From NCBI GenBank assembly GCA_973895155.1, contig OZ316892.1:3410001-3474000 (forward strand): DNA of 64,000 bases, read 5' to 3'. Shown piece by piece: positions 38,040 to 48,800 of this stretch (the first letter of the stretch is position 1; each line of letters begins with the position of its first letter). A program made the translations under genes and the position numbers. This DNA is from Marsupella aquatica. Its lineage: Eukaryota; Marchantiophyta. Under the pieces are notes generated by a model, which worked only from the letters and a program-made list of their open reading frames with translations, was not told where the DNA came from and searched no databases.

Positions 38040-39353
38040 ATGGAGTTCAACTGGTATCAAGAGGAGATGCATAACTATTTAAGCCAAGGTTTGGGATTTG
38101 ACGTGCGGCCAGAGCTCCACGAACTAGTACAAACTCATGGGAGCATTGAGGTTCCCAATGTGCAACGTTTCCAAGCTGAAGGGCCAGATCGGGATACATA
38201 CCAGTTGGACCAATCAAACATGATGGATGTAGGCCCTCAAGCTCCAAGTTTTCCAACGGATCATTCCGAATCAGAGCTAAGAGATGGTTGCGGGCAACGA
38301 CGTCCCAACAATCCAGCACCAGAATACCACGAATCAGAGATAGGGCAAACTCTCTCCAGCTCACCGGTGCCTGGACCTGATCATGTAGAACCTCCGGTGA
38401 CATCCGCTGGAGCTGTATCTAGCCTTGACGCCATGACGGAAGGTTCAGCACCAGAATACCACAAATCGGAGATGGGGCAAACTCTCTCCAGCTCACCGAT
38501 GGCTGGACCTGATCATGGAGAACCTCCGGTGACATCCGCTGCAGCTGTATCTAGCTTTGAATACATGACGGAAGGTCCAGCACCAGAATACCACGAATCG
38601 GAGACGGGACAAACTGTCTCCAGCTCACCGATGGCTGGACCTGATCATGGAGAACCTCCGGTGACGTCTGCTGCAGCTGTATCTAGCTTTGAAGCCATGA
38701 CGGAAGGTCAAGCATACGCTCTCGTCACTGAAGACATGACTCTGGAGGCCACTCTATTACTTAATAAAATGGTTGGGAAGGCCTTCTGTGAAACTATGAA
38801 GAAGGCAAGATCTCCGATTCTTCCAACATTACTGGGCAGTCTTGATTCAACTCTTCAGAAATTACAGGCGGATAATGTGCCAGTCACAATGGAAACATTC
38901 ATAAAGGAGGCTTGCAAATGGGTTTACACATACATGAGAGGCCAGAACGACAGAAGAGTTGCTGTGCATCCTCAGCACATCAAGGACATTCCTAAAAACT
39001 GGCGGCTTCAGAACCCTGGCAGGTTTTACCCCTCCGACAAAGAATGTGAAGACATAGCACTAGACAACGGAATGGATAAGCGCCAGGTCTCGAGCCTTTT
39101 TGAAAATGAAAGGAAGAGAAATCTGAAGGAGAATCCTGAGCTCAAAGGAAAACTGAAATCTCACTTTCAACCGCACATCACTAACGCTCTTACAGATTGG
39201 CAAGCTCAGAATCCAGGGCGTCCACAGCCAAATAAAGTCCAACTAAAACTTTTGATTGAGGAAACTGGATTGAACAGAATACAGTTAGTGGATTGGTTTA
39301 ATAACCACAGAGTTGGAAGAAATCGCTCCAAGAGAAGGAATATCCAAGTTTGA
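38040..39353 (+). CDS. Double TALE-homeodomain protein, 437 aa (copy A)
   Basis: Single intact exon; the start context is AAAATGG. Residues 1-92 are unique. Residues 93-222 are three units of 44 aa starting APEYHESE, with a Ser/Pro-rich core. Residues 225-300 are probably helical and unrecognised. Two homeodomains follow almost back to back. HD1, about 303-365, has W321, the loop NPGRFYP and LFENER (F354, N356, R358). HD2, about 369-431, has W387, the loop NPGRPQP and WFNNHR (W419, F420, N422, R424). In both, the helix 1 Trp lies 32 residues before the helix 3 W/L position, as in TALE proteins with the three-residue loop extension. The DNA-contacting Asn and Arg are kept in both; HD1 has Leu in place of the helix 3 Trp. 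A basic tail (RNRSKRRN) could serve nuclear import. A role as a nuclear DNA-binding regulator is inferred. No KNOX or BELL co-domain was recognised. Confidence 0.8.
   Translation: MEFNWYQEEMHNYLSQGLGFDVRPELHELVQTHGSIEVPNVQRFQAEGPDRDTYQLDQSNMMDVGPQAPSFPTDHSESELRDGCGQRRPNNPAPEYHESEIGQTLSSSPVPGPDHVEPPVTSAGAVSSLDAMTEGSAPEYHKSEMGQTLSSSPMAGPDHGEPPVTSAAAVSSFEYMTEGPAPEYHESETGQTVSSSPMAGPDHGEPPVTSAAAVSSFEAMTEGQAYALVTEDMTLEATLLLNKMVGKAFCETMKKARSPILPTLLGSLDSTLQKLQADNVPVTMETFIKEACKWVYTYMRGQNDRRVAVHPQHIKDIPKNWRLQNPGRFYPSDKECEDIALDNGMDKRQVSSLFENERKRNLKENPELKGKLKSHFQPHITNALTDWQAQNPGRPQPNKVQLKLLIEETGLNRIQLVDWFNNHRVGRNRSKRRNIQV
38316..38711 (+). repeat. 132-bp in-frame coding repeat, three units
   Basis: Encodes the 44-aa units of copy A (residues 93-136, 137-180 and 181-224). 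Units 2 and 3 are closest to each other. Copy B has a single unit, so the array expanded in A or contracted in B. Confidence 0.9.
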
Positions 39354-40691
39354 GACCTTTTAGATTTGATCGAGAAAGTAAGTGGACACTCCTTGTTCCG
39401 GAGAATTGAATGTTATGCGAGGAATTTAACCTGGCTTGCTTTGGCTTAATTAGCCAAACGAGTTTTTTCCATCCTTAATTGATTATTAATTAATTGAAGT
39501 ACTCACCGTAAGTTTCGTGTGCCGTATGGTAGGCAGGGTCCATCATCTACTTGGCATAATTCGAGATGAGTCTCAAGTAGGCAGAGTCGAACTAGATTAG
39601 AATTCGTGGGAGAAACCCTCCGCAACCACTGCCGTACTTGGAGACTATCATGGAGAGAAGAGGGGACAAAATTTGTTCTATAGTCATGTTTTAATGCGCT
39701 AGCTTTCCTGTCCTACAGTCCCAACCTCCAAATTCACAATTGATTCAATACTTTCGGGAAATCAAACTCTTTAAGACGCCCTGCAAAAATCTGTCTAAAC
39801 ATGGCGTTTGCAAACGAGGAATCATTTACTTTCTTTGTTTCCGGGATAATGTGTACTAATGTAAATTTATTTTGGAATCTTCTCGAGGAGCATATCGTCA
39901 AAATAAGACCAAATAATGAAGGACTATAAGTATTTTGTTATATTGCTAAGGATATATAAGGCGCTTCGTCCACTTGTTGTGTGTCCCCTACCACCACTCA
40001 ATATAATGTTTAGTCATTATTTTGACTGGTCTAGCTACTAGTCAATAACCATTTTCCAATATTCTACATGAACACGTTTTTTCGTCGTAACTGAAGTAAG
40101 ACCAGGAATGTGGTCCCGAATGTGGGCCGGTGGTCATGCACCTCAGCAGCCCAATGAAAGCTAAGTGCAATTGTTTACCAATTCACTTCACTTTTAGCCC
40201 AAAGCTAATTGCAGTGGTTTATCAATGCAAGTTCATGTCACTGTTGGCGCTCTTTTTTGCACTTTACTTTTTGGGGCTCTTAATTTCACTTGCCAAATGC
40301 TAGGCCAGAACCCGTGCCAGAAAGCTACCCAAGTTAAAGTTGTCTAGCTCTGATGGTACATGCAAGTGGTCTATATTGGTCTCTTTACTCGGTAGTAATT
40401 TTACATGAACCATGGAATTAATATGCAACAGCGAGAAAATCTGAAAATTTAAACCATCCTGACTCTGCTTATCTGAAAGAATCCCACGATGCCTGCGTTC
40501 ACTCTATCAAACCCCAAACCATTCTTCATCCGTCATGTGCATGCAATTGCCTCTTGTTTTCCGGAAGACCCAAGCTAGAAAGTACCAATTCGACAATATA
40601 GTAACACCGACAAACTTTCGCTGCAGCCCTTTTTCAACCATACAATAGCATTCAAGCTAGCTAGGGCTCCTCATGACAAAGTTGTCGGGCC

Positions 40692-40814
40692 ATGGAAGGT
40701 TCTGTAAACTGTTTATCAGTAGGTCAGATTGTCATGTGGAATATGTCGCCAAGTGGCTCTTTATTAATTCAGCAAAAATTCCAAGCCTGTATTTCCTCAG
40801 ATTCCAGGATCTGA
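40692..40814 (+). pseudogene. Short open frame paralogous to 45562 frame
   Basis: 40 codons, MEGSVNCLSVGQIVMW then SPSGS. The counterpart 3' of gene B (45562) shares VGQIVMW and SPSG but runs on for 91 codons. Either a fragment of an unrecognised exon or chance; homology to B fades about 40 bp before this frame ends. Confidence 0.2.
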
Positions 40815-41217
40815 TCGAGTTAAATGTTCTCCCCTAGCTCTAGGTACACTAATAGGAAAGACCCCCCAAAATGACACGATCCACACAAACAACAAGGCGA
40901 GAAGGCAGGTAGACATGATCCTAACCGGTGTAGACTGGCCAGTGTGGAAGGACGGCGTTGTGTTCATTACGGATTCGGACTATCTACGCAAAACCTTCAT
41001 ACATTCTTTTCATCACCTCGTACTGTCTATTGTTCTGATTTTGGTGAAACACATCCTCCCTTTAGCCGGTACAAATATCCATCTTGAGAAGCTTGCTTGT
41101 CTCAAAGGGCAATGATTCGTTCCGTTTAGAGCTTGAGGCCCAAGACTACGCAGGTTATAGAGGCTCACTCAAGATCGAAATGAATTTGACACAGGCTAAA
41201 TCAATTCCGAGGATGCT
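40815..41217. other. Spacer between the duplicated units
   Basis: Unique sequence with no recognised gene. Confidence 0.5.
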
Positions 41218-41655
41218 TTGACTACATACAGCTGTCCCACATGGACCAAGGACAGCCGGCAACAGTGCTATAAGCGTATCATGGACGATCACCATATTCC
41301 CAGTTCATTTCATTTTCAATGTGAGCTGCTCCAAGAAGAGGCAGTCTGGAGTCCAATCATCAACAGATCGGATTTTCGGTTGGACAGAGTTCGCATTGAA
41401 GAAAAAGAAGTTGGCCTATCTTGCTGCCCTTGTCGCTGGGGTCACTACTTTCGAGGGACAATCAATCATGGTCGCAGATCTACAAATATGAACATGGATA
41501 CAAATAGAGTTTGCTACTGTACATTGATGGCGTTGCGTGCCGCTCTTGGAATGTTTTGTAGCACATACCTTGAGAGTTCAACAGTGGATAAAGCAGACAG
41601 ACGGACGCAGGTTAAGGACAACGACTTCCTACCCTTCAAGACTTCTATCCAGTGA
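41218..41655 (+). CDS. Unrecognised 145-aa open frame between the homeobox units
   Basis: A frame with mixed composition, including RSDFRLDRVRIEEKEVGLSC, a CCPC cluster and MNMDTNRVCYCTLMALRAAL. No family is recognised and no copy exists in either duplicated unit. A second frame on the same strand (AYLAALVAGVTTFEGQ region) looks equally protein-like, which could mean a frameshifted old exon. Confidence 0.2.
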   Translation: MTTYSCPTWTKDSRQQCYKRIMDDHHIPSSFHFQCELLQEEAVWSPIINRSDFRLDRVRIEEKEVGLSCCPCRWGHYFRGTINHGRRSTNMNMDTNRVCYCTLMALRAALGMFCSTYLESSTVDKADRRTQVKDNDFLPFKTSIQ

Positions 41656-42372
41656 TCAAATTGCAGCACGCTCATTCAGCTATTGTATCTAATTTACTTA
41701 AACGCGATAATGGAAGCCACCTTCCAACCAAAGAATAAGTGCACAGTGATTCCCCCTCTGTTCAAAAGGCAAATTATAAAGGTAACCCGTTATAAATTTA
41801 GGCTTTTTGAATGAGTTCGCTTCATAAAAGATCAATCCCATCTGAGCATTCGCATCATGTCGCGTATAAATCAAACACAATCTTACTTGCTTAGCAGTTT
41901 GTCAAAAACTAATATACGTCCGTATGTTCCTTCCTAATTCTCATCTCAAAAATTTAGCTCTGCCATTCGTTTTGAGTATGACAAATTTGGTACTATATAT
42001 TAACGTTGCATATTTTGAAGCTACTAATAGGGCAAATTATTATCTAGCATTGACTGAGCTAGACGCAGCCACCTCATTCAACATATGAAATTTTTAAAGC
42101 TGTTAGTAAAGATTAGAAATATATAGACCAGTTTTCCTGCGGGTATGAGACTAAGCTTGAATGAGGAGCTTTCCTATTGGTTATTAATTAATACGCTAGC
42201 TCTCAGAAATCAGATCGAATTGTGAGAAGATTCTGACTAGTGAGTAAGGTTCAAGCTTGGCTGCCTGACAGGATTGAGTCCAGCAGTATCCATGTATACT
42301 AGTTACCGTTTTTATGGGAAATTTCAGAAAGTGAGATTTACTGCCAGAGACTGTAACAGTAGGCCAGAAACG

Positions 42373-42580
42373 AATTGATCATTTGTCAGTTCCATCCCCA
42401 ACTCTTTGTACAGTCGATGGGGTATAGTGTAGAATAGATCGTTTGTCAGTGTCCATTCCCAACTCTTGTATCGTCATTTGCCAGTTTCCATTCTCAACTC
42501 TTTGTACCAGTAGATGTGGAACTCTTGTGTCGTCATTTGTCAGTTTCCATTCTCAACTCTTTGTACCAGTAGATGTGGAA
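42373..42580. repeat. Minisatellite upstream of gene B
   Basis: Same TCATTTGTCAGTTTCCATTC and TTTGTACCAGTAGATGTGGA units as upstream of A, with one or more additional partial units, ending about 555 bp before the ATG. Confidence 0.75.
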
Positions 42581-43134
42581 TAGTGAATCTCAAAGTATTT
42601 AAGCATCCAGAAAGATCTATCAGGCCGGGGCACTGTACACTGTAGCGAAATTGTTGAAGGCTTGTTATCCTGCAAGTTGGCGGAAGCCTTCTTGTGAGTT
42701 CAATTCGCTTCCATATAAGTTTCATAGGGAGAGCTTTCACTTTGGACGGACTTTTGCGATTATAGAATAGCAAGGACTGCCGGATCTGACCGAAGGTGGG
42801 GACGTGGGGATTTAAAGAAGAAACGAGGATATTGGCAGGGATATCGGAGGCCTGGAGCTAGTGCAACCAGATCGAAGTTGGGTGCAGTGTATACGTAGGT
42901 ACTTGCAGACACGATCGAGGCAATTACCAGGGAAGGAACAAGAGAAGGAACCTCCAGTTCCTAAAACCTTCTAGGGAGGTGAGATCAGCTGGGAGCAACA
43001 GGAAGAGAGATTGCAGCTGAACTTCAGAGCATCTAAAATCACTAAAGGAGGAGAAACTCTCAAGGATATATAGACTGCGGAACCTCTGCTTGAGTTTGGT
43101 GACATATTTGCAGCTGAAAGGTAGGCTCTACAAA

Positions 43135-44192
43135 ATGGAGTTCGACTGGTCTGAAGAGGAGATGGATCGATAAATATTTCAGCCAAGGTTCGGGACTTGA
43201 GGTGTTCCCAGAGCTCCACAAACCACTACAAACTCATGGGAGCATTGAGGTTCCCAATGTGCACCGTTTCCAATCTGAAGGGCCAGATCGGGATACATAC
43301 CATTTGGACCAATCAAAGATGGTGGATGTAGGGCCTCAAGGTCCAAGTTTTCCAACGGATCATTCCAAATCAGAGCTAAGAGATGGTTGCGGGCAACGAC
43401 GTCCTAACAATCGAGGACCAGAATACCACGAATCAGAGATGGGGAAAACTCTCTCCAGCTCACCGATGGCTGGACCTGATCATGGAGAACCTCCGGTGAC
43501 ATCCGCTAGCTGCAGCTGTATCTAGCTTTTAAGACATGACGGAAGGTCAAGTATACGCTCTCATCACTGAAGACATGATTATGGAGACCACTCTATTAGT
43601 GTCCAAAATGGTTCGAAATGTCTTATGTGAAAGTATGGAGAAGGCAAGATCTCCGATTCTTCCACCATTACTGAGCAGTCTTGATTCAACTCTTCAGAAA
43701 TTACAGGCTGATAATGTTCCAGTCACAATGGAAACATATATAAAGGAGGCTTGCAAATGGGTTTACACATACATGAGAGGCCAGAACGACAGAAGAGTTG
43801 CTGTGCATCCTCAGCACATCAAGGACATTCCTAAAAACTGGCGGCTTCAGAACCCTGGCAGCTTTTACCCCTCCGACAAAGAATGTGAAGACATAGCACT
43901 AGACAACGGAATGGAGAAGCGCCAGGTCTTGAGCCTTTTTGAAAATGAAAGGAAGAGGAATCTGACGGAGAATCCTGAGCACAAAGGAAAACTGAAATCT
44001 CACTTTCAACCGCACATCACTAACGCTCTTACAGATTGGCAAGCTCAGAATCCAGGGCGTCCACAACCAAATAAAGACCAACTAAAACTTTTGATTGTGG
44101 AAACTGGATTGAACAGAATACAGTTAGTGGATTGGTTTAATAACCACAGAGTTGGAAGAAATCGCTCCAAGAGTAGGAATATCCAAGTTTGA
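43135..44192 (+). pseudogene. Double TALE-homeodomain gene, copy B (disrupted)
   Basis: Aligned to copy A, the ATG at 43135 is followed by a 4-bp insertion near 43166 that leads to TAA at 43171. A second 4-bp insertion near 43506 closes the middle frame (43202-43525) at TAG, and an A-copy GAA is TAA at 43530. Downstream, 43536-44192 is open for 218 codons starting MTEGQVYALITEDM and keeps both homeodomains with their LFENER and WFNNHR boxes. Only one 44-aa repeat unit is present. Over this shared part the proteins differ at about 24 of 218 positions. In the final ~400 nt I count 8 replacement and 2 silent differences, close to a neutral ratio. An N-terminally shortened homeodomain-only protein starting at 43536 remains possible if a transcript allows it, but a pseudogene is the simpler reading. 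Confidence 0.75.
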
Positions 44193-45561
44193 GACCTTTT
44201 AGATTTGATCGAGAAAGTAAGTGGACACTCCTTGTTCCGGAGAATTGAATGTTATGCAAGGAATTTAACCTGGCTTGCTTTGGCTCGATCAATTAATTAG
44301 CTAAACTAGTTTTTTCCATCCCCAATTGATTATTAATTGAAGTACTGTAAGTTTGGTGTGCAGTATGGTAGGCAGGAGGTCCAGCATCTACTTGCCATAA
44401 TTCGAGATATATGAGTCTCAAGTAGGCAGAGTCAAACTAGATTAGAATTCGTGGGAGAAACCCGCCGCAACTACTGCACGTACGTACTTGGAGACTATCA
44501 TGGAGAGAAGAGGGGACAAAATTTGTTCTATAGTCATGTTTTAATGCGCTAGCTTTCCTGTCCTACAGTCCCAACCTCCAAATTCAAAATTGATTCTATA
44601 CTTTTGGGAAATCAAACTTGGTAAGACGCCCTACAAAAATCTGTCTAAACAAGGGGTTTGCAAACGAGAAATCACGTACTTTCTTTGTTTCCGGGATAAT
44701 GTGTACTAATGGAAATTTGTTTGGGAATCTTCTCCAGGAGCATCGTCAAAATAAGACCAAATAATGAAGGACTATAAGTATTTTGTTATACTGGGTAGGG
44801 ATATATATGGCCCTTAGTCCACTTGTTGTGTGTCCCCTACCCATGTTCGGTTTACTCATTATTTTGAGTGGTCTACTGGCCAATACCCATTTTCAAATAT
44901 TGTACATGAACACGTTTGCCTAGTAACTGAAGTAAGGCCAGGAATGTGGTCCCGAATGTGGTAAGGTGGTCACTCAGCTGCCCAAAGCTAAGTGCAATTG
45001 TTTACCAAATTCACTTCACTTTTAGCCCAAAGCTAATTGCAGTGGTTTACGAATGCAGATTCATTTCACTTTTGTTGCTCTTTTTTGCACTTTACTTTTG
45101 GGGCTCTTAATTTCACTTGGCCAAAAGCTAGGCCAGAGCCCGTGCCAGAAAGCTACTCAAGTTAAAGTTGTCTAGCTCTGATGGTACAAGTGGTCTAAAG
45201 TCGCCTCTTTTCTCAGACACACTAGTAAGTTTTCATGAAGCATGGAATTAATATGCAACAGCGAGCAGATCTAAAAGTTTAGACCATCCTGACCCTGCTT
45301 ATGTGATAGAATCCCAGGATGCCTGCAGTTCACTCTATCAAACCCCAAAACCATTCTTCACTCCCACATTTGCGTGCAATTTTCCCGGAAAGTTTCCTCT
45401 AGCTTGTTTCCTGAACACCCAAGCTAGCAAGTACCAATTGGACAATATAACAACACGGACAAACTCTTGCTAAAGCTCTTTCTCAACCCTCGTTTCAACC
45501 ATACAATAGCATTGAAGGTTAGTGCTCCTCCCTGGGCTCCTCATGACAAAGTTGTCGGGCC

Positions 45562-45837
45562 ATGGAAGGTTTCTGTAATAAAACAATACCAGTAGGTCAG
45601 ATTGTCATGTGGACTAAGTCACCAAGTGGGCTTGTAATTGGTTCAAGTGGGCGCGTACATTTTCCTGAAGGGATCCGATGGTATGTGTATCATATAAGAG
45701 GTCCAAAATGTACTAGTGTTTGGCAAGAGTTTTGGTCCAAACATTTTCAACATGCTCAACAAACGGAACTTACAACCAGTAGTAAGTCAATGTTCATGCA
45801 CTATCTTTTGCAAGAAACAAACACTCATGTAACTTGA
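45562..45837 (+). CDS. Weak 91-aa open frame at the edge of unit B
   Basis: MEGFCNKTIPVGQIVMW is shared in part with the frame at 40692. Beyond SPSG the sequence is unique to this copy and reads GSSGRVHFPEGIRWYVYHIR. No family is recognised. It could be an exon fragment carried by the duplication, or chance. Confidence 0.2.
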   Translation: MEGFCNKTIPVGQIVMWTKSPSGLVIGSSGRVHFPEGIRWYVYHIRGPKCTSVWQEFWSKHFQHAQQTELTTSSKSMFMHYLLQETNTHVT

Positions 45838-45839
45838 CT

Positions 45840-48800
45840 GTACCCTACCAGTTACCCTAACACTTAGCTTCAGCGTCTTGATTCCAAAGTCGAGCTCCTC
45901 TATGGTCCAAGCCTCCAGAACAGCAATCCGGTAAGGACTAAGTACGGGGAGACTAGTGGGCAATGAGGAGTTGCACTAGCATGAGCCCCGGCATGAGCAA
46001 GACGGTAATCCGATGACTCACACTAAGGACTTAGACTATGATGGAGTTGGTCGGGTCCTGGGAAGGGTCGGGCTCAGAGCGGACTGTCTGGACCCCCGGA
46101 TGAACTTTGAATTTTGGCAGCTTGAATCGGAGCTCCTTTTGGGCCCAAGGCTAACAAAGTTTACTTCATGCGCAAAGGACGCTTGGCTCATGAGATACTG
46201 GGCGGCCCGGGTGTGGCCATCCGGGACCCTCGACTGACAACGGGTTTTGAAGGCTTAGGCATGAGCATTAGGTCAGCCTATTCACAACGGACTAAGGCAC
46301 TTCACTTACGGACATCTAGCTAAAACGTTATGAGCATTGCAAGTCATGTCCATGTGTGTGGGTTGGCCCTGGGCCCTCAGTCTTAATTAACTAATATGTG
46401 GAGGACATGTGAACGCCTAAAGGGTAATTTTAATTCATTTTTAGCTAATAATTATAATTATTACCAATAATCACAGAACTATTTATAGTAAAATAGAAAT
46501 AAAAAGGAGTAAACAGGAAGAGGTCCCGATCGCAGGGGGTCCACTTCTTTTACATGGAGTGAGGGCCAGGGGGTTGGAATCCAAGTTGAGGGCCAAATAT
46601 ACGAGACGGTCAAAGCCGATGGGGGGTAACAGGTCTCTAAAATCATATATGAGGGGAGTGGTGTCTCCCTAGGGGCCAATGGCGAGCCCATGTCGTGAGC
46701 CATGTCGATCATGACACTAAGGAGAATTGAAATGTCAAATGGAAATGGCAATAACTTTTCAACGGGAAGTTTGTCGGAGTACTTCTTGGATGCATTGGAA
46801 AGATCTTAGATATATCACCACTCAAACATACACCCTAGCCTAGACAATACAATATGTACAATTCTATGCAAACTTGGAAATTTTCTATATTTGTCGGCAA
46901 AGCATGCACGGGTAGAAGCTAGATGCAGTCAAACAGCATTGACCATCTGCATGAATGGAAGTTATTACTTTTCCCAAAATCCTTACAAAACAATATTGGT
47001 GCGCTCAGTTATACTCCAACTTCCTTGATTTTACTATGCATCAATTGACCTGTCCCTTTTAATTTATAAAGAACAGTTGGCCTGTTTGAAGCTTACAGGG
47101 GGTGTACTCACACCAACCTCGACAACAAAGCCACTGAAGACAGTGTGATTAGGCAAGGTTGCAGAAAGAAATGAGAAGAAGGCAGACTTACTAGAAGTGT
47201 ACCCTCAACCTAGAACGTTGTTCGTTGCTTGCACCTAGAGACCATCACGAACTATAATTACAGAATCATATTGATGTACATATTTTTATACTCGACATAA
47301 TGACCAGGGACCAAAAGCTCCAGAAATTGGAACCAGAAGATTTACAAAGATGAGAGTACTATATGAGGCTGTACGTGAAGGAGGAAGGGTTAAGCTAGTG
47401 AGAGCCAATCGACATATGTCCTATCCTCTCTTTAAAGCTTTAAGTTTGACTTTTGAAATAGCTAGATTCCCATTAATTAGTCAGTATCGAACTGAATGGA
47501 GTAAATTTACAAAAAAAAACTCATATCCACATATCCATCCAGAAAACTATCCAGCTATCCATCGAGAAAACTGGTCTGGACGCAGGTCAACCTTCCATCG
47601 ATGTCAGCAGAGTCTGCTGGAAACGGGTAGGGGGTAAGGATCTAGACAAGTAGCGAAGGAAGGAATTCGGAAAATGCATATAACTATGCCAACAGCCCTC
47701 CCCTGGCCCATGCAGAATCAAAACATTTGAAGCTGACAGAGGCTTCTTCTGAGGAAACTTGCTAGCTCAAATGTTGAATTGAACATTTCAGCAGCGTTGT
47801 AGGCATTCTCTGTTGTTTCAAAGAATTCTTTGAACCAGGAAGGAAACCAGACTAGGCTAGATGGAAGATTAGGCATTAGTTTGAAGTTCTCTTTTCTTCC
47901 CTGTCTTCTCAGTATATGAGGATAGCCAACCTCGCTAATTTACGTTAACACTTGCTAATAAATGCACGTTTTTTTTATGCTGTATGTGTGGCTAAAGCGA
48001 TCAGGTAACCCTCATACTCGCTCTCATATGGCCATCCTGACACTTCTTGCTTGACATCTGAGTCTGGTAGCCGGCAGAGGCTAGGGGAACTTGCGTCCAG
48101 AAAGAATTGCAACCTCTATACAAGTACCAAAAATGGCAACCCAGCTAGGAGTAAGCTTGAATACATTGAATGATATGATCAAGTGCTACCATCTCAGCAC
48201 GTTGTCGAGATCCAGTGAAAGATATGGGACAGTTAAGGGAAACATCCTTCAGTTTTGTCCAACTCTGTCCACCTTCATGATATTGTGCATCATTATGTTG
48301 ACTTTGTGTGCAGGTTTAGATAAGAATTGAGGACGCTGCAGTCAGAGAACTTGCAAACTTAAACCAAATTTTCAGAATCCTTGCCCATTCACTGACTATG
48401 AAAGTCATTGTTCGCTATGATTATTTAACTCATTGACTTGCTAAGCATTGGATACTGCTAGTTGTAATACTGAGGAAGATGTGGACAGAGTACTAGAGGG
48501 AATGAGACCAACCTTCAAGATATTGGTTAATTGCACAGGCTGTGAGCTCGGCTGTTAGGTTGCGCATATTTCTGACCCGAATAAAAGATGAAGCTGTCTT
48601 GGATACGGTCAGGATGTGGTTCAAGTAACTCAGCAATTTTGGGAAGAATTGAAGATAGAGCAGGCAAAACAAGAGTTTTTATGGAAATTGTCAAAGTTCC
48701 CACATCATGCAAAAGGCATCGACTTCTGTTGTAATGAAGGCTTACGATTCCTTTCTAAACCTGATAGATAATTATATTGACGAGGGTAAAATATTTTCAA

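Larger units (their letters stand above)
36924..40775 (+). other. Tandem duplicated unit A (carries intact double-homeobox gene)
   Basis: From TTAGAAATATATAG to about CCAAGTGGCTC this unit aligns with 42115-45640 almost throughout, in the same order and orientation; with the island at 34861-35045 the whole original unit is represented. Relative to B it contains about 110 extra bp near 37105-37215 and has more copies of the 132-bp coding repeat. Sequence 3' of the gene is AT-rich and holds no other gene except the short conserved frame at 40692. Confidence 0.85.
41895..45640 (+). other. Tandem duplicated unit B
   Basis: Second copy of the homeobox unit, lying about 5.1 kb downstream of A gene-to-gene, same orientation. 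It lacks both minisatellite elements found in A and therefore shows the pre-insertion arrangement. Flanking and coding DNA look equally similar to A (mostly above 90 percent by eye). Confidence 0.85.

Noticed and set aside
38047-38403. 118-codon minus-strand frame opposite the homeobox gene
   Set aside because: Shadow of the coding strand; the sense frame has domain evidence.
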